A stretch of DNA of 64,000 nt from assembly GCA_021234155.1 (NCBI GenBank), contig JAJEKV010000073.1:6048001-6112000 (forward strand). Reading direction: 5' to 3'. Within the stretch, counting starts at the first letter, position 1. The number at the start of each line of letters is the position of its first letter. The stretch is from Isoetes taiwanensis (taxonomy: Eukaryota > Streptophyta > Lycopodiopsida > Isoetales > Isoetaceae). The position numbers and the translations under genes were made by a program. This document shows positions 25,002-36,036 of this stretch, piece by piece. Under the pieces are notes generated by a model, which worked only from the letters and a program-made list of their open reading frames with translations, had not been told where the DNA came from and did not search any database.

Positions 25002-27362
25002 TCAAGGACCATGTACCAGCAAGCGGGCCTGAATCCTACTATCACCCGTGTCACCCTGGGGTAAGTAAAAGGTGGACTTCCCTGCAGCCAAGCAATCGTG
25101 TAGTTTCTGGAGCATTATCTTGAAGCCTGACCTCATGCAATCTATGTCTTCTTTTTTGAACCAATCACGGTTAATCAGAATCTGCAATAAAACATGAATT
25201 TAGCCATGAACTGAAAATTTGCACACAAAAAAAAAAGAAACAACAAACATAAACTCAAAGACTCACATTATCCTCCTTGCCACTGATGTCTTTAACAAAT
25301 TTCTTCACATAATTTATGACATACACCACCACAGTCCAAATTATTGTGTTTGTTGGGGAGTTTCCAATGGAATGTGGTGCATTATGCAATGCACTTTCCT
25401 CATGCCGCCACCTCTTAAACACGCCTGTGGAGGAATCGCAAGTATCAATAAGAAATTAGCTTCAATCATAATGCAAAAAGATTAAATAATTCGAGATAGA
25501 GAGGAATACTTACACGGTGTGACAAATTCTCGGGTAGATGCATGCAAGGGAGCATATGAATCAAGGTGCGTAATGCAAGGGCGGGGAGCTTTCCAAGCCG
25601 AAAGCACACGCCAGTCATCACCACTAAGATGAAAAGGCTCCAATGGCCACTAAGAAATAGCAAATTGAAAGGCAATTAAAATAGATTTAAAACATAAATA
25701 ATCAAGTGATCAGAGTTTACCCAGCATTGACAGGAATGTAATAGAATTGTGCTGTCTGGATCTTCCACCGTGCCCTACCAAACGGGTTGTCGAGGGGATG
25801 AGCTTGGCAAATCATAAGCCCCTCGCCAACCCGCCTTGCTTCCACTCAAGAACAGCCCGAATGCAGCAGGATGCAGGAAGACATGATGGCACCTTCTCTG
25901 GATAGGAATTGAGTGCAGAATTACCCTGTACAACCAATTGAGCAATTGAGTGCAATGAAAAACTGAAATTGAAGAAACTTTAGAACTTAAAAACTTACAG
26001 GAGATAAGAACCAATGCAATCCGAGTCCACATCGCTCTCCAGATCCCCGAGGCCAGAAGGGATTGTCATAAATTTAAGGGCCTCGGCTTCTTGGATGTAA
26101 AACTCGACATTTGCTGACTTGCTGCCGACCTTGATGAAGGGGCTCTCAACCACCACAGGGAAATTTAATGTGAAGGGGCACTGCCATCGATCGGCATCAA
26201 CACCTCTTTGGTAGTCCAAAACAGAATCTAGAAAATGTGGATCGACAGAGTACAAATGATACAGCATAATCTTGCTGGGCTTGGGAATATTATCTTCGAG
26301 CTCAGTTTCCAGCAGGATCCGGTTAGGGGCCATGAATTCTGCACGATGCCTCGGAGAATTTTTTGGGCCTGGCTTTGGCAACACAGGTTTAGGCAAAGGG
26401 GCAGGTTTAGGCAAAGGGGACGAATACTTACCTGCTGCTGCAGCCACCTCCTCGCTCACATCATCAGCGTCCAATTGGCTTTGCTCCTGCTCTTTGGTTA
26501 GTGGAGGCCAAAGCTCATTATCAGAGATTAAATTTTTGGTGCTCTGCCTGATCCGTGCCTTTATCTCCTCGATCTGCAATTGTTGGCTTTCCAATTCACT
26601 TGCTTTCTTCCTCTGGACCTGTAAATTAATGAAGACTTCTCTTTGGCTCTTATCGAGAAGACCTATTTCAATTTGCTCATCGGCCACCACTCCAGCATTT
26701 CTCCTGGCCCTCTGCAATTTTCGGGTGAGGTTGTGGGCATATTTATAGTCTGGATCCATGCTTCTGGCCAAAGAAATCTTCGCATAACTCCTCTTCTTCT
26801 GATTGGCATTCGTCTTGGCGGGCTCACGCATTGGGCGCGATGAATTGATTTGGGATCCTCCCCTACAAGTATCGGGGAACGAAACCTATCAAGCAAGGCA
26901 TGCACTTTCGAAACCCAATGATTTTTCGAGCTCAACCTTCCTGGAGTAAGTTTTGGTGCAGTCATCAACTAAGCACTTCCATCTCTTTGCCAGCTGATCG
27001 TAACTGTAATCAGGGGCCTCTTGGTTCTCGTAACTGTAATCAGGCTCGTTGTCTATGACCTGACCCTCCTTTGCTGGCCCCCCTTCCTCATTCAAATCGC
27101 CCAGCAGTTGAGCGTCCACAGAAACTCGTTCTTTCACCTCCTCCTCTGGATTCTTCCCCACCGCCGATTTTTCCTGCCCTACATCCGATTTTTGTTGCCC
27201 TGACGGCTTCGGGGACTCCACCTCGGATCGATTCGCTTCATCTTGCGAGAATTGCGAATCTGACTGCATATGAAGCGGCGCTGAGTCAAGACAAAGATTC
27301 TCGCCAAAAATCGGTGTTGAGGTCGACTTCGGGGTTATGGACTCGTCCCATCCGCAAACCAC
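25002..27362 (-). CDS. Ulp1-type (C48) cysteine protease gene of the MULE, probably decayed
   Basis: Reading right to left, exons are about 27,362-25,999 (with two adjacent in-frame stops near 26,880), 25,926-25,721, 25,649-25,514, 25,424-25,267 and 25,181-25,002. Junctions have good sites, e.g. CTCCT|GTAAGT and GTACAG. The long first part is low-complexity and charged (DYSYDQLAKRWKCLVDDC; LQRARRNAGVV; PLPKPAPLPKPVLPKPGP). The catalytic part has FYYIPVNAGGHWSL (His), then after a one-base frame change ITHLDSYAPLH (Asp), then NNLDCG followed in the next frame by VYVINYVKKFV (Cys). This His-Asp-Cys order is that of SUMO/NEDD8-type proteases. ULP-like genes carried by MULEs are known in plants (Kaonashi-type). 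The frame changes imply a pseudogene or consensus errors. Confidence 0.7.
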
Positions 27363-27789
27363 GAAGATTTAGTAAAGAATAGTAGGAAATAGTAAAAAAC
27401 TTGATAAAACAAAGTGAAAGGGTCGATTTTACCTCCGTAACTTCGTTAATACGTGAGGTAAACGAAGTTCGCAGGCGCTAATGGTGCCGCCGCCCGACAA
27501 AAACACCGCGTACCTGAGGGAATCGAGCGCCCACCGCGAGAGTTCTCATACCGACTTGGACTCTTCGACATCGACCAGTGCTCGCCCCTCCCCTATCCAC
27601 AAAGCGCCACGCGGGCGGATGGGGATTGGCCATGTCGCATCATTAATGGCCCGTCCGAATTTAATTATAAAATTAAAGGTGCCGCCGCTTCGATCCCTGA
27701 GGATCTATAAATCACCGGATCTAACTGACGACAAAGAAACCAAATCAGAGTGCATCTAACTACGGAAAGTAACTCCCCGCTCCACGTCG

Positions 27790-28539
27790 GCGCCCGCGGA
27801 CGGATGATCCCCGAGGATCGGGATCCACTCACCCCGGACGGGGTGATCTCGGAGGGGATCACCACCGCGATAGCGCCTGGCCAGAAACAGCCCAATGCAA
27901 TCCGCAGCATGATCCAAGTCACGGGATCCACGCCACCATATCTGGATCCCGAGGAGGGGATCACCACTACGGATAGCCCGGCCATTATCACCACAACATG
28001 GGGTGATCCCGAGGAGGGGATCCAAGGTCCCGGGTGCCCCTGGGGATCCCCAGGAGGGGATCACCTCTACGGATAGCGGCCCGGGCCGTTATCGCCACCA
28101 TGGCCGGGTGATCCCGAGAGGGGGGATCCGCGGCCCGGGTGCCCGGGATCCCCGAGGTGGGGATCACCTCTACGGATAGCCAGCCCCGGCCAAGAGTCAC
28201 CACCTACGGGTGATCCCGAGGAGGGGATCCACCGGGTGCCGGGATCCCGGAGGAGGGGATCACCTCGCGGATATCGCCCCTGAAGCAATGTACCAACACC
28301 GGGGGGATCCTGGAGGAGGGGATCGCGTGGATGATCCCGGAGGCGGGGATCTCTGAGGCGCCGGACCTACCCACATTGCACGGGGTTTGATTTCGGCGGG
28401 GATGGTCCGGGTCGACGTGGCGCCGTCCGTACTCGAAACGGGTCTCCCCAACGGACCCCGTCGAGAGCGACCCGAGATCCCGGAGGCCGGTAAATTTATC
28501 TCCGGGATCACCGAATCAAGGGTAAAAGTATCCTGAGCC
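27790..28539 (-). repeat. right terminal inverted repeat of the MULE
   Basis: Inverted partner of the left end, terminating ...GTATCCTGAGCC at 28,539. The inner part has five or six subrepeats with GGATCACCTCTACGGATAG and GGTGATCCCGAGGAGGGGAT. It lies where the promoter of the Ulp1-type gene should be. The inner boundary is approximate. Confidence 0.85.
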
Positions 28540-28548
28540 TTCAATCAC
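28540..28548. repeat. right 9-bp target-site duplication of the MULE
   Basis: TTCAATCAC, identical to 18,276-18,284. Confidence 0.9.
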
Positions 28549-28900
28549 TAGGGTAACCCAAAAGTCAGATTCAAGGGAAACATCGCAAAGCTGTGGGTAA
28601 TGCGACGTGGCAAAGTGAAAATACACCAGGCAAAAACTCGTCTTGGGGTGTGACCAGAATTGTTTTGGCACAAACGGCTAAGATCTTCCATGGACTGCTA
28701 CCAAAGTTCGTGACCCTTAACGCGGAATCGTGGGAGATGAGGTACTAGCCATGGCGATTACGTACCCCATGAAGTTTGCTTGTGTCTTTTGCATGTCGTT
28801 TGCATAGCGGGCCTCTTTAGTCTTCGAAATTTGGTTTTGTATTGTTGCGCGTATCAGCTTTAGGTAGCGCCTGACTTATGAATTCCGTGCAAAAATTTTA

Positions 28901-29125
28901 GGTGCTCTGACGGAAGCAGATTTTTTCTGGATACAAGCTATCTATTCAGAAAAAAATATGCTATCATCTATTCATGCCGTGGTTAATGTGGATGGGAGAG
29001 GCTGGAAGCAGTCATCAGGAGCTGGAATTGAATTAAGCACGAAACCTCGAAGAAGGATTGACTATATGAGATTATGCCAAAATGGGATTGCGATTAAAGT
29101 GAAATGCCTTGGGATGTCAGTATGA
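28901..29125 (+). other. open segment upstream of the spliced gene, possible extra exon
   Basis: After an acceptor-like AAATTTTAG a frame stays open for 74 codons (GALTEADFFWIQAIYSEKN...) and ends at TGA. It is not in continuous frame with the next exon. It may be an alternative 5' exon or chance. I do not recognise the sequence. Confidence 0.2.
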
Positions 29126-29162
29126 AAGTTTTACGAGGCAGCTTAATTGACTAGATGAAATC

Positions 29163-32100
29163 ATGGATTATGTTTCCGAAACAATGCTATCCCATTTCAA
29201 GCCCGTGTGTAATAGGGCTCAGGGGCAACTGGATCCATCATCACCACATGCTCGTAATGCGGCATTAATGCCATTCCTATTTTTTATGCATCCCTCTGCT
29301 TCAGGTCATCTGCATGTTCTTACGTCAGACTTCCACTTCAATACCTGGCATGCAAGCTTTAGTTATGACGTTTTAAATTCCATGGTAAGCTCTTTATTAA
29401 CTGTTGCAATGAATTCTATTATTGGTTGTTCACTATGGACATTGTCTTCTGTAGAAAGAATCACTAGGCATACAGGATAATTTTCCAGCCTATTTGCATA
29501 TCCTACATGGAGGATTTTCTTCAAACAAAGTTAAGGTTGAACTTGGTGGTCCAGCAAGTGCGGTTGGGGGTGTAGGTCTGGATTTTTTTTTTTCTTTTAT
29601 TACAATAGAATTTTTCTTGAAATGACCAATAATTGATCAATGCTCATTTATTGCAATCTACCAGGTGCATCGTCGGCAAAGCTTTGTGCTAGCGTTAATG
29701 TAATAGGCGAATCTAGAGATGTGTTTCTTGAACTTGAGCTTTCGAAGGGCCGCCTTGCAAATGACACCATGGGGACCCTAGCATGGGAACTTTACGAGCT
29801 CTTTGCAGCAGGTCTAAAAATTAATTTTTTGTTTCTATTTTCAATTGCATGCTGCTGTGCAACAATAATATAATCTGAGATATACATGCAACATCCATAT
29901 CCTTATGGGCCGGGCATTCAAGACGCTTTTCATGAACTTGCTAAACTTCTCATCATTCTTCTCATTTTAATATATTCCAGACATGTTTTGCTTTGATTGT
30001 ATCTGTTGGTCTAGGCTTACTGATTTACCAACGGATTACTGTTTTACAGCAAGAGCTGAAGCTCTAGAGCTCGAAAGTGCGTTGAGAAAGGAGAAGGTAC
30101 TTTTGTTTTGACTTGAGTTTGACGGAGTACTTCTACAAGCTTTTCGATCTGCTTATTCTTGTATTTTATAGGAAAGGAATGTCAAGTTGCTTGATACTGT
30201 AGCCCAACAAAAGGCATCTTCAGTTCATTTTTTCCCAAACAAATCGCAGCTTCAATCATGCCAGGAGTTGGATGCGCCAACCCCACTGGCTAGACTGACG
30301 AAGGTATTTTATTGATAAAAAAAGCGCTGTGTGGATTCATATCCATGTGTATATATACTTAAATAACAAGATTTTGCACTTGTAATTGATTGTTATGGTG
30401 GTATATAAGCTTTCCAGGTCTCTCGCTAGCATGTATGGAAGAGGAGGAAGTCCTCATTTGGAAGCAGGAACATTTGGTGGTGACCTAAAGCCTGCAGGTA
30501 AATTTGTTTATTACTGCGTTTAGTGAGATGCACTTTATCTCTATGTCATAAATCTGTTTTTTCAGAAAAAAGTGAGGAAGAAGTTATTTCTGCTGCACTG
30601 AAAATGACTCAAATACCTGAAGTGACATGCAATTCAGCAGGCCTGGAAATAGTTGATGTTTGTGAAGAACAAAAGAAGAATTTGGGAAGAAGTCTTGAAG
30701 TCACAGATAGAATGGACAGTGACTTAACACAAAAAAGCAAAGATCTATGGGCTAGGTATCATTGTGTATGCTGCTCCTATGCATAAGAACTTCAACGTAA
30801 TTAGACCGTGCTATTTATTTCCTTCAGGAGGCATTACATGGACTGGCAGAGAGATCAAGGGTTGCCTGAGAGAGAAATTGAGGACATGCCGGTCCCAGAT
30901 TTTGCGGATAGTCTTGTCAAGTTCTTTCGCATGGTGAAGAAGCATAATGGCAGCCGCTTTCCATCGGACAGGCAAGAGTCTTTTATCTAAACCCATGGAC
31001 GAAATAAACATTAGGTATAATTGACAATAGTACCCCTCTGCATTTTCATTATAGCAACAGTGTTTGGCAGATTGTGGTTGACATTCTGTGCCATAGTATT
31101 GATTTATCTCTCTGCATCTGTCCCTGCTGTCATTATTGATTTGTTCTGACAAGGCAACCAAGGGCCATGTTTAATAATATCTTTAACTTGTAGCAGTTGC
31201 TGAGATTAATTGCAGTAAAGAGCTGGAAGATCTTGAAATGAAATAGCATTTTCTTTCTGGCATCTAAGGCTAACAGCTAGTTTTTTGTCTTTTCCTTGTT
31301 TGAAGCCTCAAGAGTATGTTCAGGGCATTTGTACGAATTATCCGCTCTCATTATAAATCCTTGTATATGCAAGGAAAATATGATGGGCCAATTGTGGATG
31401 CCAGCCAGGATATGCGATTCGAAAAAGCCCGATTGGCTTGCATGGAGGCCATGGAAAATAGTACACTGAGCGGGGCAAACAAAAAGCGCAAAGTAGAGGA
31501 CAGGCAACCTTCTACAGCAGAAGAGATTTTGTGCCATCCTGCAAATCAGACAACGCATGCACATGGCTTGGCACGCCGCCTTTGTTTTTATGCCATCCAC
31601 AAGTTTCACATTTGTGGTTACATGGAGCTTTACAATACAACAGATCTTGAGTTCAGCAGAGGTGTTAACGAGCGAGGGGATGTATTTTGGGAGTAAGATC
31701 TGCTTCTACTTGTATCCATCTATAGTTTTCCTAGACACTTCCCTTTTAACTTCATAAACCAAATGTTGTTTGCATAACAACTTTGGAGTAAACAAGCATA
31801 ATTCCTGCTGATGCATGGCGGAAATATTTAAGAGAAGAAAATATACATCTTATAATTCTACAATGCCTTCAGAAATTCATAATTTGGATGCACCTGTTTA
31901 GTAATTTATTTTACCTTTTATCTATTTCAGATATGACGAAAAGCGGGCAATGAAATATAAATACAGAGAATATAAATACAAGGAAACTACTAGGGAGGCA
32001 CTGCGATGCTTTGAGGCTGATGTTATTGAGTGCTTAGATAAATACTTTATGCACTTACCTTCAAAGGCGCATGACGAACCTCGTCGTCTCTTTCTTGCAC

Positions 32101-32573
32101 CTATTAGCAGGCCTCGTTCAAAAGTATGTGTCTTTCTATGTTATTATATATGTAGAAGAGCATGATTAATCTTCATCCACATGATACAGGTCTGGTTTTC
32201 TCATCAGAACATAAGTTCAAAAACTCTGAGGGCATGGTACAGATACATGTGCTCAGTTTTTAATAAAGCAGATATCCAAAACAGAGGTATCTGTTTGCCC
32301 CATACAAGGTATTTGCAATTAGCTCTTCTTTTTCCGTCTGTATATGGCATGCATATTGCATGCGAATCACTGATATTCCTTCCATGTATTAACTTCTGCA
32401 GGGTCTATACTCTTTCCTTACCCACTAATGGAGACACAAATAGCATCTTTGAGGCGCATAGAGAGGAGGTTGATGAAACTGATGAGGGAGCAGCACTTCA
32501 TGAGGTTGCTGATATTAAGATGCCAATAGATTCCTCTGCAACTTTCCGGCAGGAAAATAGTCTTCTGAGTTAG
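29163..32573 (+). CDS. XRCC4/PAXX-like protein with a Crypton-type tyrosine recombinase-like C-terminus
   Basis: Twelve exons join in frame to 653 codons: 29163-29384, 29455-29575, 29665-29811, 30050-30096, 30172-30303, 30410-30497, 30566-30755, 30828-30971, 31306-31692, 31931-32123, 32190-32308, 32402-32573. The N-terminal half has HLHVLTSDFHFNTWHASFS, then DVFLELELSKG and the coiled coil ARAEALELESALRKEKERN. This is the head-plus-coil plan of XRCC4/XLF/PAXX end-joining factors, closest to PAXX by eye. The C-terminal half (RFPSDSLKSMFRAFVRIIR; ARRLCFYAIHKFHICGYMEL; DKYFMHLPSKAHDEPRRLFL; VWFSHQNISSKTLRAWYRYM) follows the block order of Crypton recombinases and their domesticated relatives, but the usual GLRG-type catalytic Arg and the HxxR box are not evident. 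An alternative 5' exon is ATG 28751 (context AGCCATGG), spliced to 29305 after TTCAG. Gene structure is strong; family calls are moderate. Confidence 0.7.
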
Positions 32574-33040
32574 GGAACCCATCAGTTTTGAGACTAGCTT
32601 GTATATGTGCTAAGTTGTATCACTTTAAAGAGTAGCTGCTGTGGACTTCTGATATTTAGCCTCAAGGGATTCTGCTTCACACCTGTTGCCACGTCAATTC
32701 AATCATTTCATAGAAATGGATTTATTTGAGGAGTTGTAAGAACTTGAACTATTGAGATAGTAGGATGGATGGATGGTTAGTAGTTAGGGAACACTATCCA
32801 TTTTATCACCTTTGAAATAGCGTTTATAGGAGCCAATGCACTGACACTTCCAAGATGTGCTAATTTGTATCACTCTAAAGGGTAGCTGCTGTGGAGTTCT
32901 GATATGTAACCTCAAGGAATTCTGCTTCACAACTGTTGCCACATCAATCCATTCATTTCATAGAAATGGAATTTTCTGAGGAGTTGCAAGAACTTGAACT
33001 CCTCAAAATAGTAGGATGGATGGTTGGTCATTGAAAACCA
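32574..33040. repeat. 3' flank of the spliced gene with a ~240-bp tandem duplication
   Basis: The stretch from about 32,608 (GTGCTAAGTTGTATCACT, GTAGCTGCTGTGGA, TTCTGCTTCACA, GAGGAGTTGTAAGAACTTGA) recurs about 250 bp later (from about 32,860) with roughly 10% change. The first copy lies directly after the stop codon and is probably 3' UTR. Confidence 0.8.
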
Positions 33041-33692
33041 GCAAGAAGATTATATAATTCGCGTGCGAGGGTTTAAAATCCCTTCTCCAAAGGATCTTTA
33101 AGGTGCCTGAGTATGTGAAATGACTTTTAGGCAAATCTGAGATGCCAGTAATATGCAGATCAGGCCTCCACTCTCATCTCAACATGGTGTATGGTTGAGA
33201 ATTTAAAAATGCCAGCCTCTGCATCTGAAGATTATGTTGATGTAAGTACTATTTTAGATGTGTTTCATATTAAGGAGACATATAGTTTTTTGTTCACTAA
33301 GTTTGGATAAATCTTTATTGTGGAAAAAATTGTTGTGGAATAAGTCAACCGTAGTGTTAGAAGTAGTCATACAGAACACATGAATGAGGACACTAATGAG
33401 AAAACGTCACTTAGTACATTCTTGGACAAGCCATGGATGGTTGGGTGGATTGAAAGGGGGCTTTAAGTTTGTAGGCTGTGGAGGCTGTCAGGCTTAGGCA
33501 GAGGCTTAGGATATCGCCTGAGGAATCCATTGATTTTTTTCGCTAAGTTGCAATCACAAGATGGCTGCGGATTTGAGCAAGTTTTTGGATGCAATTGAAG
33601 AGATGAATAAATGTTTTCATGCAACAACGAGAATCACGCCATGGATCTATACGTCGAGTATAGCATAAAATTGGGCAATTTATACCCAATTG

Positions 33693-33778
33693 GTTGAGAT
33701 ACAAAAAGAGTTTGAAGCTCATGAATAAGTTCAACATGAGATACAAAACGAGTTTGAAGCTCATGAATAAGTTCAACA
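33693..33778. repeat. 42-bp tandem duplication
   Basis: GAGATACAAAAAGAGTTTGA and the bases following occur twice head to tail with one substitution (AAAAAG/AAAACG). The surrounding sequence 33,040-33,980 has no recognisable gene. Confidence 0.9.
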
Positions 33779-33979
33779 AAGACTTTGAGAAGAGAAAATT
33801 GCTGAAGTAAATTGATGTTTAATGTCCACGGATGAAAGGTTTATGGGACCTAATAGCAGTAAACACATTACTAGTTAGGATTTAAAAAAAACCTACACTG
33901 ATGGGTTTTTGAGGAAAAACCTTGATTTGATAAGGAATATTTACACATCAAACTGCATGCCTTTGGCGTCTTGGTTCAA

Positions 33980-34950
33980 GAGAATGCAAGATTAAAGCAG
34001 GAAGTAGCTAAGCCCTTTTCATATACCCATAGAGCATCATGGAGTTTTAACACGCCAGTCCCTTTTGAAAATGTTAATAGTCTTTTGTAGGATAGATTTG
34101 AGCACTTTGTCGCTGGATTCAGCTTGGCCATTGCCTTAAGAATAGTCTGATGAGCTCTTGGTGCGTTTAAATTTGAATGTAGAGAGAAAGGTGGTTAAAC
34201 TTCATTCAAAAATTGAGAGCCTCTATCAGAAATCAGTTGATGCTAAATTGTGAGCAAATGTTTTCATGGAGGAACCTAACTATGATCAAGGAATTGGCTT
34301 GCCTAAGTGGCACTGCCTTACTTTGTGAAGTAATCAGTGTACCAAGTGTTGTGCAATTGTGGGTGGATTAGTTAAGGATGGATTTATTGGACCTATAAAG
34401 TTAAGTCCCCATACTTGGAAAACGTCTTGAAGACATGATCTTAATGAGAGGGGTTGGCTGCAAGATCCTTTTTCCAAATATTTGGCACTTATGACAGTAC
34501 TCAATAACATTATAACAATCCTTAAAAATGGAGGGCCAGTAATAACCTGCTCTAAGGATCTTCATGGCAATTGTATCATCAGCAAAGTGGCCTCATATAC
34601 ATGTTCATGGCACATATCAATCACCAATTGGCCTTAGAATATCCAAACACTTCAGTAGGATACCTTCCTTATCGTTCCTAACATCCTTGCTCAATCTGAA
34701 CTTAATATGTTTTTGCTTTATTACTATTCAAGCCTTTTGAAAGCTCCTGTACTCCATAGGACAGGTCGATTTGGCTCTGGGAAGAAGGATTAAAAGCACC
34801 TACTTGAGGAATGGCTTTTATATTGCACTTTTTGGCATGCCTTGACCCAAAAATTCCAAGATTTTGATGTAATTTTATATTTCCTTTGAAATTCTGATAC
34901 AATACTACCCTTGGCATTGTTATGGAGTCCAAATAGATGATATTCTACTT
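33980..34950 (-). pseudogene. pol: Ty3/gypsy integrase remnant, related to the 36-46 kb element
   Basis: Broken frames on the minus strand show, in order, ILRAGYYWPSIFKDCYNVI, YCHKCQIFGKRIL (integrase zinc domain), INPS, and SSDYS (stop) GNGQAESSDKVLKSILQK around the catalytic Glu. The same blocks occur almost word for word in the complete element to the right (GYYWPTVFKDCY; HKCQIFGKRIL; NGQAEATNKVLKGILQK). Many stops; an old fragment of the same family in opposite orientation. Confidence 0.75.
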
Positions 34951-35829
34951 GTTTTATGCAAATGTTTTGTTTTTGAGCAAAATCCCTGCTATAAGCACTA
35001 AAATTTCACTGTCCCAAGTCTTCAAGTTTAGCCATGCCCCATATGCAAGCTATATCTCCGAAAAATCTGAGCTTAATTTCTATGATTCCCTTGTTATTCA
35101 TTTTTCATTCAAAACAAATTTCATGATTTTAGCACCCATAAATCCATAGTTATGGCTTTGCAAGGTTGGCTGTTCTAGAACTATAAAATTTTTTGAGACA
35201 GTCATTGAATTTTCCTCTTCCAAGTCTGCCTTTTCAAAAATCCATAGATCTCAAACTTGTCAAAAAATTCTGCAATTTTCTCAGGTGTTGCTTTACATCA
35301 CACAGCTCTTGCTTTAAAATTCCGCATCCCAGACATTTTTACAAAATGACCATTTTAACTATGTTGTCATTTCCCCATAAATATTGCCTTCATATCTTTG
35401 CCAAAAGCCCTTATTCCCATAAAACTACTATCCATCCATCTATCATTGCCTAGTGGTGTGACGTTAAAACTACTATCTATCTATCTATCATTGCCCCATA
35501 ATTCCTTTCCTTTGTCACAATTTTTGCTTTTAATCTTCACCTCCATCCATTATTTTTACCATGCCTTCTAAGTACGCTTTATGCTAACACCTTGCTTCAT
35601 TGAAAAGAAATCTTACCTTTGTAAAGCCCCATGGCCAAGATCTTGAGAAAGAAGGTTGAAGATCCATAGACTTATGCATTTGGATTTTCCCATGATGGTA
35701 GGCCATTTGAATTTTAAAGCATACCTTATTTCTATGGCTAAGACTTTGGGAACCATTGCCAAAGGGCGAAAGTAGTTGAATATGGCAGAAATGCGTAGAA
35801 AAATACTAAAATACTCGAGAGCCAAATTT

Positions 35830-36036
35830 GTGGAATACTCCTGCCAACTTAAGATTTGGAAAAATAGCTTGAATCACGTCAAACTTTCTGCCATAGCTGC
35901 TGTAACCACTCTATTTTGGAATTCCAACCCTCAAGGAACATAATGATCCTAAATTTAAACTCTAAGATGCCAGAACCATCAAATCAAGAATCTATATGCA
36001 TGGGGACTGGTTACATGAAGTTTTTGAAGGCCTATG
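35830..36036 (+). repeat. left part of an older diverged LTR, target of the complete element
   Basis: Sequence such as CTTGAATCACG, TCTAAGATGCCAGAACCATC and TTTTTGAAGGCC resembles the inner LTR of the complete element at about 36,860-37,030. The matching right part resumes after the 3' LTR at 46,328-46,440 (CTTCTTTGACATGCTAAACA, GCATTCCACAGTCCG). The region 34,950-35,830 may be the outer part of the same old LTR. Confidence 0.6.
36032..36036. repeat. left target-site duplication CTATG
   Basis: Matches 46,328-46,332 exactly; 5 bp is the usual Ty3/gypsy duplication length. Confidence 0.85.

Larger units (their letters stand above)
18285..28539. mobile_element. complete Mutator-like element with transposase and Ulp1-type gene
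   Basis: The two ends are inverted copies starting GGCTCAGGATACTTTTACCC and are flanked by the perfect 9-bp duplication TTCAATCAC. The length is 10,255 bp. Inside are a MULE transposase remnant on the plus strand (left half), a spliced C48 (Ulp1-like) protease gene on the minus strand (right half), two palindromic repeat arrays and a small spliced ORF. The two main genes converge, each reading inward from its own terminal repeat as in maize MuDR. The transposase has frame breaks, so the copy is probably non-autonomous, but the intact duplication and similar ends suggest it is not ancient. Confidence 0.9.

Noticed and set aside
26272-26748. 158-codon plus-strand frame rich in Leu/Ser
   Set aside because: It is antisense to the Ulp1-type gene's charged exon and has no features of its own.
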